A stretch of 64,000 nt of DNA. It comes from Pseudomonas caspiana (GTDB lineage Bacteria > Pseudomonadota > Gammaproteobacteria > Pseudomonadales > Pseudomonadaceae). Shown here piece after piece: positions 25,019 to 34,848 of this stretch. The first letter of the stretch is position 1. Every line of letters begins with the position of its first letter. The translations under genes were made by a program, and so were the position numbers. The stretch spans positions 49,581 through 113,580 of the forward strand of contig NZ_LOHF01000004.1 of NCBI RefSeq assembly GCF_002158995.1, read 5' to 3'. The notes under the pieces were generated by a model. The model saw nothing but the letters and a program-made list of their open reading frames with translations. It searched no databases and was not told where the DNA came from.

Positions 25019-25495
25019 CTAAACCTGCTGCGCGAGCAACTGGCCATCAACCATACGCAAGCGTTTGGACAGAGATGTGGCCAGCGCACGGATTATCTTC
25101 GCTGCAACCCGCGGCGCTTCATCGAGCATTTTTTCCAGCGCGTCCCGGCCCAGATTCAGCAACTGGCAATCAGTTGCTGCAATGCAACTGGCCGAGCGAC
25201 GTTCGCCATCCAGTACGGCCATTTCGCCAAACGCCCGGCCACGACGTAAAACGGCGATTTCCACCGTCTGGCCTTCCGGGTTCAGCTTCTGTACCGAAAC
25301 GGTGCCTAAATGGATGATGCTCATGAATGAGCCTGGATCGCCTTCGCTGAAAATCGCTTCGCCTTTGCCAATCGAGGCCATGTTGAAGTAGCCCGCAGCG
25401 GTCTGGAAATCAGCAGGCAGCAGTGGGTCGAACAGCCCACAGTCCATCAGCATGTCGCGAATTTCGTTATTCAGGTGTGATGGTTGTTCTGCCAT
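25019..25495 (-). CDS. cyclic-nucleotide-binding domain protein
   Basis: A 158-aa single-domain cNMP-binding protein: FSEGDPGSFMSIIHLGTVSV and the phosphate-binding cassette RGRAFGEMAVLDGERRSASC, where FGEMA...RRSAS holds the Glu and Arg that bind cAMP or cGMP. There is no HTH, so it is not a CRP regulator; it may act by protein contact. The C-terminal helix (KIIRALATSLSKRLRM) matches the family. Confidence 0.85.
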   Translation of the reverse strand: MAEQPSHLNNEIRDMLMDCGLFDPLLPADFQTAAGYFNMASIGKGEAIFSEGDPGSFMSIIHLGTVSVQKLNPEGQTVEIAVLRRGRAFGEMAVLDGERRSASCIAATDCQLLNLGRDALEKMLDEAPRVAAKIIRALATSLSKRLRMVDGQLLAQQV

Positions 25496-25604
25496 GGTTG
25501 AGTCTTGTTTTTGGCCAATCGACGGTATTGACGGTTTTTGAGAAAGGGCCGGACGCTACCACATCCGACCCCGCAGCTACTAAGACATGGATTTCAAAGC
25601 GAGT

Positions 25605-27665
25605 TCATTGGTTGAGCTGCAATACCTTGAAGATAAACCCGTATTCGAGCGCTACGTCACGCAATCCTTGATAGCGACCGCTCATGCCGCCGTGGCCCGC
25701 GCCCAGTTCGGTCTTGAGCAGCAGCAGGTGATCGTCAGTCTTGTGCGCCCGCAGTTTGGCCACCCACTTGGCCGCTTCCCAATACTGCACCCGGCTATCG
25801 TTGTAGCCCGCGATCACCAGCATGGCCGGGTAATGCTGGGCGCTGACGTTTTCATACGGCGCATAGGCTTTGATTCGCTCATAAACCTCCGGCTCCTGCG
25901 GGTTGCCCCACTCATCGTACTCGGTGACGGTCAGCGGCAGGTCGGGATCGAGCATGGTGTTGAGCACGTCGACGAAGGGCACTTCGGCAATCGCGGCCTT
26001 GAACAGCTCGGGACGCTTGTTGACGACTGCGCCAATCAGCAGGCCACCAGCGCTGCCGCCACTGATCACCAGTTGTTCGGCGCTGGTGCGCTTCTCAGCG
26101 ATCAAATGCTCAGCACAACTGATGAAGTCGTCAAAGGTGTTTTGCTTGTGTTCCTGCTTGCCGTTGCGATACCAGGCTTCACCCAGCTCGCCGCCGCCGC
26201 GTACGTGGGCGATGGCAAACGCCACGCCTCGATCCAGCAAGCTAAGTCGGGCATGGGAAAACCATGGGTCGAGGCTTTCGCCGTAAGCACCATAGCCATA
26301 CAGGTAAAGCGGTGTTGGCTGATCGGCCAGTTCGCGTTTGACCACCAGGCTGATCGGCACTTGCGTACCGTCCTTGGCGGTGGCCCACAAACGCTGGCTG
26401 ACGTAGGCGTCGGCATCGAACTTGCCGAGCACCGGGGTTTCCTTGAGGACTGATTGCTCGCCGCTGGCCAGCGTCAGTTGCCGCACCTGGGCCGGGCGAT
26501 TCAATGATTGATAGCGCAGGCGGATTTTATCGCTGTTGAATTCCAGCGTGTCCTGCACGTACAGGCTGTACGCGGCGTCCGGCAATTGCACGCGATAGGC
26601 CGGTAGCCCTTGCGGGCGCGCTTCGATGATCGGCAAGCCTCCTTCACGCAAGCTGAGAATCAGGCCCTTGGCGTTCAGGCTCAGACCTTCAAGCATCACC
26701 GTGTCGCTGTGCGGGACCAGCACCTGCCAGTCATTGCGGGTCGGCACGCCAGTGGCTTTTTGCTGAGCCTGATACAGCGCAAAGTTGATGCCGTCCTGAT
26801 TGCTGCGAATCAGCCAGCTCCACACGCCGTCCACCTGACCGTGGTCGATGGAGTACTCATGGCCTTCAACCCGTGGTGCCATGCACACGAATGCGTGTTG
26901 GGGCTGATCGGCATCCAGTACCCAGGCTTCGCTGGTGGTTTTGCTGTCGAGCCCGAGAATCAGCTGTTTTTCCGAACTGCTGCGATAGCAATGCAGGAAA
27001 AAACGCCCGTCAGGCTCACTGAATACCAGATCGGCTGTGTCATCACCCAAGCGATGGCGATACAGTTTGTGCGGCCGATGGATGTCGTCCAGTTCGCCGA
27101 AAAACAGCGTCTGACTATCGTTGGCCCACGTCATGCTGCCGTCGCAGTCTTCAAACGGCAGGCTGCTGACCTGACCGCTGCTCAGTTCTTTGACGTAAAG
27201 CTGGTAGACCTCTTCGCCGGTGGTGTCCAGGCTGTAGGCCAGACGCTGGTGGTCCGGGCTGATGCTGAACGCACCAAGGGAAAAGAAGCCGCCCCCCGCC
27301 AGTACATTGGGGTCGAGCAAGACTTCTTCCTGGCTTTCGTCGATGCCCAACGAGTCGTCCGCCGGACGCGGGCAACGATAATGCCGTGCGTACTCGTCGC
27401 CTTCGGTGGTGCGGGTGTAGTACAGATACGGCCCCCAAGGGGAGGGCAGCGACAGGTCGGTTTCCAGAATGCGGCCTTTGATTTCCTGAAACAGCGTCTC
27501 GCGCAGTTCTTCCTGATCCGCCAGCCGGGTCTGTTGCCAGGCGTTTTCCGCCTTGAGGTAGTCAAGCACTTCCTCTGTGTCGCGGTTTTGCAGCCAGGCG
27601 TAGGGATCTGCACCCTCGGCTTTACGGGCGACGGGTGCGTTTGCTGCTGAATTCGATAAGGTCAT
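25605..27665 (-). CDS. ptrB: oligopeptidase B (S9 family)
   Basis: A 686-aa cytoplasmic serine peptidase that cuts short peptides after Arg/Lys. The N-terminal ~400 residues form the beta-propeller; the C-terminal alpha/beta-hydrolase has the nucleophile in LVISGGSAGGLLIGAVVN, the Asp near AGYNDSRVQYWEAAKW and the His in ELGAGHGGMSGRYQG. YGYGAYGESLDPWFS is the family signature before the oxyanion region. Length agrees with E. coli PtrB (686). Convergent neighbour to the cNMP protein; no operon partner. Confidence 0.95.
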   Translation of the reverse strand: MTLSNSAANAPVARKAEGADPYAWLQNRDTEEVLDYLKAENAWQQTRLADQEELRETLFQEIKGRILETDLSLPSPWGPYLYYTRTTEGDEYARHYRCPRPADDSLGIDESQEEVLLDPNVLAGGGFFSLGAFSISPDHQRLAYSLDTTGEEVYQLYVKELSSGQVSSLPFEDCDGSMTWANDSQTLFFGELDDIHRPHKLYRHRLGDDTADLVFSEPDGRFFLHCYRSSSEKQLILGLDSKTTSEAWVLDADQPQHAFVCMAPRVEGHEYSIDHGQVDGVWSWLIRSNQDGINFALYQAQQKATGVPTRNDWQVLVPHSDTVMLEGLSLNAKGLILSLREGGLPIIEARPQGLPAYRVQLPDAAYSLYVQDTLEFNSDKIRLRYQSLNRPAQVRQLTLASGEQSVLKETPVLGKFDADAYVSQRLWATAKDGTQVPISLVVKRELADQPTPLYLYGYGAYGESLDPWFSHARLSLLDRGVAFAIAHVRGGGELGEAWYRNGKQEHKQNTFDDFISCAEHLIAEKRTSAEQLVISGGSAGGLLIGAVVNKRPELFKAAIAEVPFVDVLNTMLDPDLPLTVTEYDEWGNPQEPEVYERIKAYAPYENVSAQHYPAMLVIAGYNDSRVQYWEAAKWVAKLRAHKTDDHLLLLKTELGAGHGGMSGRYQGLRDVALEYGFIFKVLQLNQ

Positions 27666-27806
27666 GCAGGGCTCTCTCGTGGAGGCGCCTGGCGCAAGCG
27701 GCTGAAATCAAAACCGCTGCGCCGGACTAATACTCAACCCGGACAAGCCGGGTTGGTGAAAAGCCGTTATCATAAGCGCCTCTTTACCTGCCTTACCACG
27801 GATGTC

Positions 27807-28295
27807 ATGACCGAGAACGACTATACGATCGCCTGGGGGCTCTACGCATTTGCTGCGTTGGGCTGTCTGCTGGTTTGGTTTCTGGCGACCCGCTGGATGT
27901 GGCGTTACCTGCGCGAGCCGCTGGTGGTCATCGTTGCGGTGCTGCTGTTTACGCCGACCATGATCGACGCCACCAAGGAAATTTACGCGCCTGCCGTTGC
28001 CATTACCGCCCTGGACCTTTTGTTCAAGGTGGGCAGTAACGTCTGGAATGCGCTGTCAGATCTGGCCATGTACGGCATGATTGCCCTGGTGGTTTATGTG
28101 CTGTTCGCGCTGATTCGCTGGCCGCTGGAAAAAAGCTGGAAAGCCCGCCATCCGGAAAAACCGGTCCAGCCTGAAACCGCGACTGACGCCGAAGACGAAG
28201 ATGAGCCGTTCTCCGGCACTGATCGCTATGCGCGCAAACCAGCGGCCCCTACGGTCAATACCAGCAGCCGTTCGCGGGTTGAACCTCGCCTTTAA
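27807..28295 (+). CDS. hypothetical inner-membrane protein
   Basis: A 162-aa protein starting at ATG 27807 (MTENDYTIAWG); the frame upstream runs into the ptrB leader. Three hydrophobic segments (LYAFAALGCLLVWFLATR, PLVVIVAVLLFTPTM, LAMYGMIALVVYVLFALI) and a hydrophilic acidic C-terminus. It lies just upstream of yafJ on the same strand, 59 bases apart, a pairing common in Pseudomonas. Function unknown. Confidence 0.75.
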   Translation: MTENDYTIAWGLYAFAALGCLLVWFLATRWMWRYLREPLVVIVAVLLFTPTMIDATKEIYAPAVAITALDLLFKVGSNVWNALSDLAMYGMIALVVYVLFALIRWPLEKSWKARHPEKPVQPETATDAEDEDEPFSGTDRYARKPAAPTVNTSSRSRVEPRL

Positions 28296-28354
28296 TGCTT
28301 CCCCTGGCGCTTGTGTCGCCATGCTGCTGAACGTTTGCAATCGAGAACCCGAGC

Positions 28355-29128
28355 ATGTGTGAACTACTGGGCATGAGCGCCAATGTCCCGACTGACATCG
28401 TTTTCAGTTTCACCGGCCTGATACAGCGGGGCGGGCGCACCGGCCCGCATCGTGACGGCTGGGGTATCGGCTTTTACGAAGGACGTGGCTTGCGTCTGTT
28501 TCAGGACCCCGCCGCCAGCAGCGAGTCGGAAATCGCCCAGCTGGTGCAACGCTATCCCATCAAAAGTGAAGTGGTGATCGGCCATATCCGTCAGGCCAAT
28601 GTCGGTCGCGTGTGTCTGTCCAATACCCATCCGTTTGTTCGCGAACTCTGGGGTCGTAACTGGTGTTTTGCCCATAACGGTCAATTGGCGGATTTCGATC
28701 CCTTGGCGACGTTCTATCGCCCGGTGGGTGACACCGACAGCGAAGCGGCATTCTGCGATTTGCTTAATCGCGTGCGCGAAGCGTTCCCTGAGCCGGTAGA
28801 AGTCGAAGAACTGCTGCCGTCATTGGTCAAGGCGTGCAGTCACTATCGCAGCAAGGGCGTATTCAACTGCCTGCTCAGTGATGGCGACTGGCTGTTTTGC
28901 TTTTGCAGTACCAAACTGGCACATATCACCCGTCGCGCTCCCTTTGGCCCGGCACGCTTAAAAGATGTCGACGTCATCGTCGACTTTCAGGCCGAAACCA
29001 CACCCAATGATGTTGTGACGGTGATTGCTACCGAGCCGTTGACCGAGAACGAAAACTGGAACCGCTACGAGCCTGGTCAGTGGGCGTTGTGGCGGCGCGG
29101 GGAGTGTGTGGCAAGCGGTAATACCTGA
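28355..29128 (+). CDS. yafJ: class II glutamine amidotransferase (YafJ)
   Basis: A 257-aa Ntn-type glutaminase domain protein. The start [10 protein letters not shown] exposes Cys2 as N-terminal nucleophile after Met removal; [34 protein letters not shown] and CFAHNGQL are the substrate-binding motifs of the GATase II fold. There is no synthase domain, as in YafJ. The acceptor is unknown. Confidence 0.93.
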   Translation: MCELLGMSANVPTDIVFSFTGLIQRGGRTGPHRDGWGIGFYEGRGLRLFQDPAASSESEIAQLVQRYPIKSEVVIGHIRQANVGRVCLSNTHPFVRELWGRNWCFAHNGQLADFDPLATFYRPVGDTDSEAAFCDLLNRVREAFPEPVEVEELLPSLVKACSHYRSKGVFNCLLSDGDWLFCFCSTKLAHITRRAPFGPARLKDVDVIVDFQAETTPNDVVTVIATEPLTENENWNRYEPGQWALWRRGECVASGNT

Positions 29129-29148
29129 TTTTTGGGGACTCTGTTTTG

Positions 29149-29249
29149 TGTGGGAGCTGGTTTGGTCTGGGCCGCATCCAGACGATAAGGTCACTGCGAT
29201 CTAAAATAAATCGTATCCAGCTTCATCGCGGGCAAGCCCGGCTCCCACA
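29149..29249. repeat. REP pair, family A
   Basis: TGTGGGAGCTGGTTTGGTC in the left arm is degenerate against the right arm GCGGGCAAGCCCGGCTCCCA. About 100 bases overall. Confidence 0.7.
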
Positions 29250-29302
29250 AAGGGCGATGCATTCCAAATCCAATAGATGTGCCTGGTTTGAGAGGGATCT
29301 AA

Positions 29303-29827
29303 ATGCTGCGAAGTTATCTGCGATTAGTCTTGTTCACGGCGGGCTTGCTGTTCGGGGTTCAGATACCGGGTTTCATCAGCGACTATGGAAAACGGGTCGA
29401 AGCGCATCTGCTTGAGGCGCAGCAGAGCGTTCGAGGCTATAACGCGACCGCGCAGCAGTTCTTCAAAGGCGACGTACAGGCACTGATTCAGCACTACCGC
29501 AACAGCGAAGACCCGGTCTTTCGGGCTGACGCCGACACCATCAACACCTTGTTGACCCGTACTCAGGTCCTGCAGCGTGAATGGCTGGCGATGCAAGGCC
29601 CTTGGTATTCCCGAGCGATCCATGTCGCCGTGGCCGCTGATGCCGATATCCGCAGCGAAACCTGGAACGGCTACACCTGGCAGGTGCTGCTGGCGCCCGA
29701 TGTCATTGCCTGGGGCATCATCAGCGCATTGTTGCTGGCGTTCTTGATCGAGAGCTTCTTCCTGATGATCAACTGGGTCGTCAACGGCGGTCGTCGCAAG
29801 CCGCGGCTGGAGCGGGACTGGCGCTGA
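29303..29827 (+). CDS. DUF2937 membrane protein
   Basis: A 174-aa protein with an N-terminal membrane helix (LRLVLFTAGLLFGVQIPGF), a periplasmic helical loop (EAHLLEAQQSVRGYNATAQQ...), and a C-terminal helix (VIAWGIISALLLAFLIESF). GFISDYGKRVEAHL after the first helix is the mark of the DUF2937 family. Function unknown. Confidence 0.85.
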   Translation: MLRSYLRLVLFTAGLLFGVQIPGFISDYGKRVEAHLLEAQQSVRGYNATAQQFFKGDVQALIQHYRNSEDPVFRADADTINTLLTRTQVLQREWLAMQGPWYSRAIHVAVAADADIRSETWNGYTWQVLLAPDVIAWGIISALLLAFLIESFFLMINWVVNGGRRKPRLERDWR

Positions 29828-29838
29828 CCTTCAGGTTG

Positions 29839-29926
29839 TGGGACCGGGTTTAGCCGGGAAAAGATCGGAGGATGCACTGTAAACGGTGCGTCAGCATTGC
29901 CGCCCTCCCGGCTGAAGCCGGTCCTA
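29839..29926. repeat. palindromic repeat, family E
   Basis: GGGACCGGGTTTAGCCGGGA and the near-complement TCCCGGCTGAAGCCGGTCC around ~45 bases, inside a 300-base spacer before pxpA. Part of the same sequence reappears, degraded, near 34815. Nothing else was seen in 29828-30128 apart from the pxpA leader. Confidence 0.75.
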
Positions 29927-30128
29927 CGACGTCTCAAGTCAGCAGCTCACCACCCTCAATCAGTTTTTCTTATCCATCTCCCGCGCTTTTATTAGTTGGA
30001 CGCAACGTCCGGCCTGATCCAAGAATAAGCCATGCCTGACAGGCCAGTCGCAACGCTGCCATCGCTGTTAGCTGGCGCGCTAGACTGAGCCTGTTGTCCA
30101 AAAACGATAAAGCACAGGAGATATCCTC

Positions 30129-30881
30129 ATGGGCCGCTTGCTACTCAATTGCGACATCGGCGAAAGCTTCGGTGCCTGGACCATGGGCCTTGATGCCCAG
30201 GTCATGCCGTTCATTGATTGTGCCAACGTCGCCTGTGGCTTCCACGCCGGTGATCCCAGTGTGATGCGCAAGACGGTTAGCCTGGCGCTGGCCAATGAGG
30301 TGATGATCGGCGCACATCCGGCCTATCCGGACCTTGTAGGCTTTGGCCGCCGCTCCATGGCGTGCAGCCCTGAAGAAATTCAGGACCTCCTGCATTACCA
30401 GATCGGTGCGCTGGATGGCGTGTGTCGTGCTCAAGGCGGGCGCGTGCGCTACGTCAAACCCCATGGCGCGATGTACAACGACATGATGGCCAATCCCGCC
30501 CAACTGCGTGCTGTCATCGAAGGCATTGCTCGCTATGACGCGCAGTTACCCTTGATGCTGCTGGCCATGCGAGACAACAGTCGTGCCCAGGCGCTGGCCG
30601 ACGAGTTCGGTGTCGAGTTGTGGTTCGAAGCTTTTGCTGACCGCGGTTACGAGCCTGACGGCAGCCTGATGTCCCGTAAGCTACCCAACGCCGTGCACCA
30701 TGATGCTGAAGTCATTGTGGCCCAGGCCATGACCTTTGCACGTGGCGAGGCTTTGATTGCCAGTGATGGCAGCGAGCTTCCTCTCAAGCCCAATACCTTG
30801 TGCGTACACGGCGACAACGCCAGTTCGGTTGCCGCAGTGCAGCGTATTCGTCAGTCTCTGGACGAGCTGTCCGGCGTATGA
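30129..30881 (+). CDS. pxpA: 5-oxoprolinase subunit A
   Basis: LamB/YcsF-family protein, 250 aa, forming with PxpB and PxpC an ATP-dependent 5-oxoprolinase that opens pyroglutamate to glutamate. The N-terminus [16 protein letters not shown] and [13 protein letters not shown] (metal/active-site Asp, His) plus [10 protein letters not shown] are the family signatures. CAGGAG lies before the ATG. Its last codon overlaps pxpB (ATGA). Confidence 0.95.
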   Translation: MGRLLLNCDIGESFGAWTMGLDAQVMPFIDCANVACGFHAGDPSVMRKTVSLALANEVMIGAHPAYPDLVGFGRRSMACSPEEIQDLLHYQIGALDGVCRAQGGRVRYVKPHGAMYNDMMANPAQLRAVIEGIARYDAQLPLMLLAMRDNSRAQALADEFGVELWFEAFADRGYEPDGSLMSRKLPNAVHHDAEVIVAQAMTFARGEALIASDGSELPLKPNTLCVHGDNASSVAAVQRIRQSLDELSGV

Positions 30882-31582
30882 AGTTGCGTATTGAAGTGGT
30901 CGCAATCGACTGTCTGATGGTGCGTCTTTTCGATGCTATCGACGAAGCCAACATGCCATGGATGCTGGCTGCTACCGCGCGGTTGCGTGAGCAGTTTGCC
31001 GGACATCTGGTAGAGCTGGTGCCTTCATATACGACCTTGATGGTGCAATACGATTTGTCGGGCCTTAATCCGTCGCAGGCCCGCGAGTTGATCCATCTTG
31101 CGCTACACGACCTGGCACCGGACTCGTCGGTGACCGGTCAGCACCATGTATTGCCCGTCTGGTATGACCTGAGTGTCGGTCCTGAACTGAGCTTGTTGTC
31201 CCGACGCAGCGGCCTTGAAATCAGCGAGGTCATCCGTCGTCACAGCGAACGCCAGTATCAGGTGTTTGCGCTCGGGTTCGCGCCGGGTTTTGCGTTCATG
31301 GGGCTGGTCGAGGAAGTCCTTGCTGCGCCTCGTTTGAACACACCACGCAAGCGCGTTGCTGCGGGCAGTGTCGGGATCGCCGAGCGGCAGACTGCCGCCT
31401 ATCCGGTGGTGTCCCCCGGTGGCTGGAACCTGATTGGCCGCACGTGCAGCAAATTGTTTGATCGTCAGCGAGACGGCTACAGCCTGATGCAGCCCGGTGA
31501 CACGGTCAGCTTTTCAGCCATTGATCGCGCCGAATTCGTACGCCTGGGTGGCGATGACACGCCGCTGGAGGTACAGCCATGA
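30878..31582 (+). CDS. pxpB: 5-oxoprolinase subunit B (KipI-like)
   Basis: A 234-aa protein of the KipI/PxpB family, starting at the ATG overlapping pxpA. Signature segments are [43 protein letters not shown], and [19 protein letters not shown]. The stop overlaps pxpC (ATGAG). It pairs with PxpC as the ATP-using carboxyltransferase-like subunits. Confidence 0.95.
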   Translation: MKLRIEVVAIDCLMVRLFDAIDEANMPWMLAATARLREQFAGHLVELVPSYTTLMVQYDLSGLNPSQARELIHLALHDLAPDSSVTGQHHVLPVWYDLSVGPELSLLSRRSGLEISEVIRRHSERQYQVFALGFAPGFAFMGLVEEVLAAPRLNTPRKRVAAGSVGIAERQTAAYPVVSPGGWNLIGRTCSKLFDRQRDGYSLMQPGDTVSFSAIDRAEFVRLGGDDTPLEVQP

Positions 31583-32496
31583 GCGCGCTATTGGTCGAAA
31601 GCAGTACCCCGTTGTGTCTGTTGCAGGATGCTGGCCGCTTTGGCGTTCGTCACCTGGGCGTCACTCAGGGCGGGGCGCTGGATTGGGTGTCGATGTCCTG
31701 GGCCAATCGTTTGCTGAACAACCCTCTGGATGCAGCTGTTATCGAAGTGACCCTGGGTGGTTTGACGGTGTTGGCCGAAGAGGATTGCTGTCTGGCGCTG
31801 GCCGGTGCCGATCTGGGTGCCATGCTCGATGATCGCCCCGTTTCGCCATGGCGCAGTTTCTTCATGAGCAAAGGCCAGCGTCTGCGTTTTACCCAGCCGC
31901 ACCTGGGGGCGCGTGCTTATCTGGCGGCACCGGGCGGGTTTGATGCACCCAAGGTGCTGGGTAGCTGCTCCAGCGTTGGTCGTGAAGAACTGGGCGGGCT
32001 GGATGGCTTGGGTAAAGCGCTGGAGAAGGGCGATCGGCTGAGCTATTCGGGTACCGCGTTTTTACTGGGTGCACTGACACCACAGCAAATCCCTGACTTC
32101 AACGACTGTGCGCCACTGGACATTGTGCTCGGTGCGCAAGCCAGCGAGTTCAGCGGTCAAAGCCTGTTTGACGTGTTCAACAGCGACTGGACGCTGGACA
32201 GTCGCGCAGACCGCATGGGTATCCGCTTGCTTGGCACGCCGCTGGTGTATCAAGGCGCTCCGATGATTTCTGAAGGCATTCCGCTGGGTGGGGTGCAAGT
32301 ACCACCGGATGGTCAGCCCATCGTATTGCTTAACGATCGGCAAACCATCGGCGGCTACCCACGGCTCGGTGCCCTGACACCGCTGTCTCTGGCGCGCCTG
32401 GCGCAACGGTTGCCCGGCAGTGCCGTAAGGCTCAAACCGATTGTGCAGACCACCGCGCATGAGCAGCATGTGGCGTATTTGCGCAAGTTTGGGTAG
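31579..32496 (+). CDS. pxpC: 5-oxoprolinase subunit C (KipA-like)
   Basis: A 305-aa member of the KipA/biotin-dependent carboxyltransferase-like family: LCLLQDAGRFGVRHLGVTQGG, YLAAPGGFDAPKVLGS, DRMGIRLLGTPL, SEGIPLGGVQVPPDGQPIVL. It completes the pxpABC operon, whose genes all overlap. The pathway returns cyclised glutamate to metabolism and complements the gamma-glutamyl peptide operon at 45.7-53.5 kb. Confidence 0.95.
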   Translation: MSALLVESSTPLCLLQDAGRFGVRHLGVTQGGALDWVSMSWANRLLNNPLDAAVIEVTLGGLTVLAEEDCCLALAGADLGAMLDDRPVSPWRSFFMSKGQRLRFTQPHLGARAYLAAPGGFDAPKVLGSCSSVGREELGGLDGLGKALEKGDRLSYSGTAFLLGALTPQQIPDFNDCAPLDIVLGAQASEFSGQSLFDVFNSDWTLDSRADRMGIRLLGTPLVYQGAPMISEGIPLGGVQVPPDGQPIVLLNDRQTIGGYPRLGALTPLSLARLAQRLPGSAVRLKPIVQTTAHEQHVAYLRKFG

Positions 32497-32521
32497 GTCC
32501 TTTGTCTGGATTGAACCCAAT

Positions 32522-32616
32522 CCTGTAGGAGCTCACCGAGGTTACGAGGCCAGCGAAAGCGTTTTGCCTGACACACCGCCATCGCTGGCCTCGTAACCTC
32601 GGCGAGCTCCTACAGG
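32522..32616. repeat. long palindromic repeat, family C
   Basis: CCTGTAGGAGCTCACCGAGG / CCTCGGCGAGCTCCTACAGG with further paired inner sequence (TTACGAGGCCAGCGA / TCGCTGGCCTCGTAA). Related copies at 38129 and 56490. Confidence 0.85.
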
Positions 32617-32674
32617 GTCGATATTTGCTTCGCGGGCCGCAAGGTGATTTTGACGTGGGACCGGCGTCAACACG

Positions 32675-33853
32675 CTACTTCGCCAGATACCGCATCCCTT
32701 CCTCCAGCCCCCGCAGCGTCAGCGGATACATCTGATCTTCGATCAAATCCCGCACGATGTTGGTCGAGGTTGTATAAGCCCAGGCGTCTTTGGGGTAGGG
32801 GTTTATCCAAATGAGTTTCTTGAACTTGGCGGTAAAGCGCTGCATCCACAAATAGCCCGGCTCTTCATTCCAGTGTTCAACGCTGCCGCCTGCCTGGGTG
32901 ATTTCATAGGGCGCCATGGAGGCATCACCGATGAAGATCACTTTGTAGTCCGCGCCGTATTTATGCAGCAAGTCCTGTGTCGAGAAACGTTCCGAGCCGC
33001 GGCGCATATTGTTCTTCCACACAGACTCATAGATGAAGTTGTGGAAGTAGAAGTACTCCAGATGCTTGAACTCGGTTTTGCAGGCCGAGAACAGTTCCTC
33101 GCAGACTTTGACGTGGGCATCCATCGAGCCGCCGATGTCGAACAGCAGCAACAGCTTGATGGTGTTGCGCCGTTCCGGGCGCATCTGGATATTCAGCAGG
33201 CCAGCATCGCGAGCGGTGTGGTCGATGGTGCCATCGATGTCCAGTTCCTCCGCCGCACCCTGACGGGCGAATTTGCGCAGGCGACGCAGGGCGACCTTGA
33301 TATTGCGTGTGCCGAGTTCCACTTGATCATCCAGGTTCTTGTATTCCCGCTGATCCCAGACCTTGACCGCTTTGCCTTTACGCTCGCCAGCGTCGCCGAC
33401 CCGAATGCCTTCCGGGTTATAGCCGCCTGAGCCAAACGGACTGGTGCCACCGGTGCCGATCCATTTGTTGCCACCGGCATGGCGTTCCTTTTGCTCTTCC
33501 AGGCGTTTCTTGAATTCTTCGATCAGCTTGTCGAGTCCGCCCAGTGACTGGATTTGCGCGCGTTCTTCATCCGTCAGTGAGCGCTCGAATTCCTTGCGCA
33601 GCCAGTCTTCGGGGATCAGCGCCTTGAGATGGTCGTCGAGTTTCTCCAGACCATTGAAATAGGCGCTGAACGCTCGGTCAAACTTGTCGAAATGCCGCTC
33701 GTCCTTGACCAGAATCGTTCGGGCAAGGAAATAGAACTCGTCCATGTCGGCGAAAGTGACCCGCTGTTTCAGCGCGTTGATCAGGTCCAGCAGTTCGCGT
33801 ACCGAGACCGGGACCTTGGCGGCGCGCATTTCGTTGAACAGATTAAGGAGCAT
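32675..33853 (-). CDS. VWA (CoxE-like) domain protein
   Basis: A 392-aa cytoplasmic protein with a C-terminal von Willebrand A domain: LLLFDIGGSMDAHV is the MIDAS metal site (D-x-G-x-S), followed by FHNFIYESVW and VIFIGDASMAPYE. The N-terminus (FNEMRAAKVPVSVRELLDLI) is the CoxE-type helical domain. It lies 13 bases after the MoxR ATPase gene on the same strand; such pairs form chaperone-like complexes that mature or load metal proteins. Confidence 0.9.
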   Translation of the reverse strand: MLLNLFNEMRAAKVPVSVRELLDLINALKQRVTFADMDEFYFLARTILVKDERHFDKFDRAFSAYFNGLEKLDDHLKALIPEDWLRKEFERSLTDEERAQIQSLGGLDKLIEEFKKRLEEQKERHAGGNKWIGTGGTSPFGSGGYNPEGIRVGDAGERKGKAVKVWDQREYKNLDDQVELGTRNIKVALRRLRKFARQGAAEELDIDGTIDHTARDAGLLNIQMRPERRNTIKLLLLFDIGGSMDAHVKVCEELFSACKTEFKHLEYFYFHNFIYESVWKNNMRRGSERFSTQDLLHKYGADYKVIFIGDASMAPYEITQAGGSVEHWNEEPGYLWMQRFTAKFKKLIWINPYPKDAWAYTTSTNIVRDLIEDQMYPLTLRGLEEGMRYLAK

Positions 33854-33866
33854 GGTCTCTCCGGAA

Positions 33867-34712
33867 TCAGCGGTTGCCGCGACGGCTCATGAACGCCAGA
33901 CGCTCAAGCAGTTGTACGTCCTGTTCATTTTTGACCAGTGCCCCGGCCAGCGGCGGTATGGCCTTGGTCGGATCACGCTCGCGCAGCACAGCCTCGCCGA
34001 TGTTGTCGGCCATCAGCAGCTTCAGCCAGTCCACCAGTTCCGACGTAGAGGGCTTTTTCTTCAGGCCTGGCACTTTGCGCACGTCGAAAAACACGTCCAG
34101 TGCTTCGCTGACCAGATCCTTCTTTATATCCGGGTAATGCACGTCGACAATCTGCTGCAGCGTTGCGCGATCCGGGAAGGCGATGTAGTGGAAGAAGCAG
34201 CGGCGCAGGAAGGCGTCCGGCAGCTCTTTTTCATTGTTGGAGGTAATGATGATGATCGGTCGGACCTTGGCCTTGATGGTCTCGTCGATCTCGTAAACGT
34301 AGAACTCCATCTTGTCGAGTTCTTGCAGCAGGTCGTTGGGGAATTCGATGTCGGCCTTGTCGATTTCATCGATCAGCAGAATGACTCGCTCTTCGGCTTC
34401 GAAGGCTTCCCAAAGCTTGCCTTTCTTCAGGTAATTACGCACGTCGTGGACTTTATCCACGCCCAGTTGCGAATCCCGCAGGCGGCTGACCGCATCGTAT
34501 TCGTAGAGGCCTTGATGGGCCTTGGTCGTGGACTTGATGTGCCAGGTGATTAATTTGGCGCCGAAGGATTCTGCCAGCTGTTCGGCGAGCATGGTCTTAC
34601 CGGTACCGGGTTCGCCCTTGACCAGCAATGGGCGCTCCAGAGTAATGGCCGCGTTGACCGCCAGCTTGAGATCGTCGGTGGCGACATATGCGCGGGTGCC
34701 TTCAAACTTCAT
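33867..34712 (-). CDS. MoxR-family AAA+ ATPase
   Basis: A 281-aa AAA+ ATPase. The ATG at 34712 (MKFEGTRAYVA) has GAGG upstream and is preferred over 34733. Walker A is VKGEPGTGKTMLAEQ, Walker B ILLIDEIDKADIEF, sensor 1 IIITSNNEKELP, arginine finger region DAFLRRCFFHYI. It should drive conformational work on targets presented by the downstream VWA protein. Target unknown. Confidence 0.93.
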   Translation of the reverse strand: MKFEGTRAYVATDDLKLAVNAAITLERPLLVKGEPGTGKTMLAEQLAESFGAKLITWHIKSTTKAHQGLYEYDAVSRLRDSQLGVDKVHDVRNYLKKGKLWEAFEAEERVILLIDEIDKADIEFPNDLLQELDKMEFYVYEIDETIKAKVRPIIIITSNNEKELPDAFLRRCFFHYIAFPDRATLQQIVDVHYPDIKKDLVSEALDVFFDVRKVPGLKKKPSTSELVDWLKLLMADNIGEAVLRERDPTKAIPPLAGALVKNEQDVQLLERLAFMSRRGNR

Positions 34713-34848
34713 CGGTAAATCCTCGGTAAACAATGCGCGGACTATAGCGCGAGGCCTTGGCGACTGTGAATGTGGACCAGATATTCATTGATTGAATGGC
34801 GGGGTCGGTGCGCGTCCCCAAGGACCGGATCAAGCCGGGCCTGCGGCG

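Noticed and set aside
26610..27650. 346-codon open frame opposite ptrB
   Set aside because: Antisense shadow of oligopeptidase B with no start signal.
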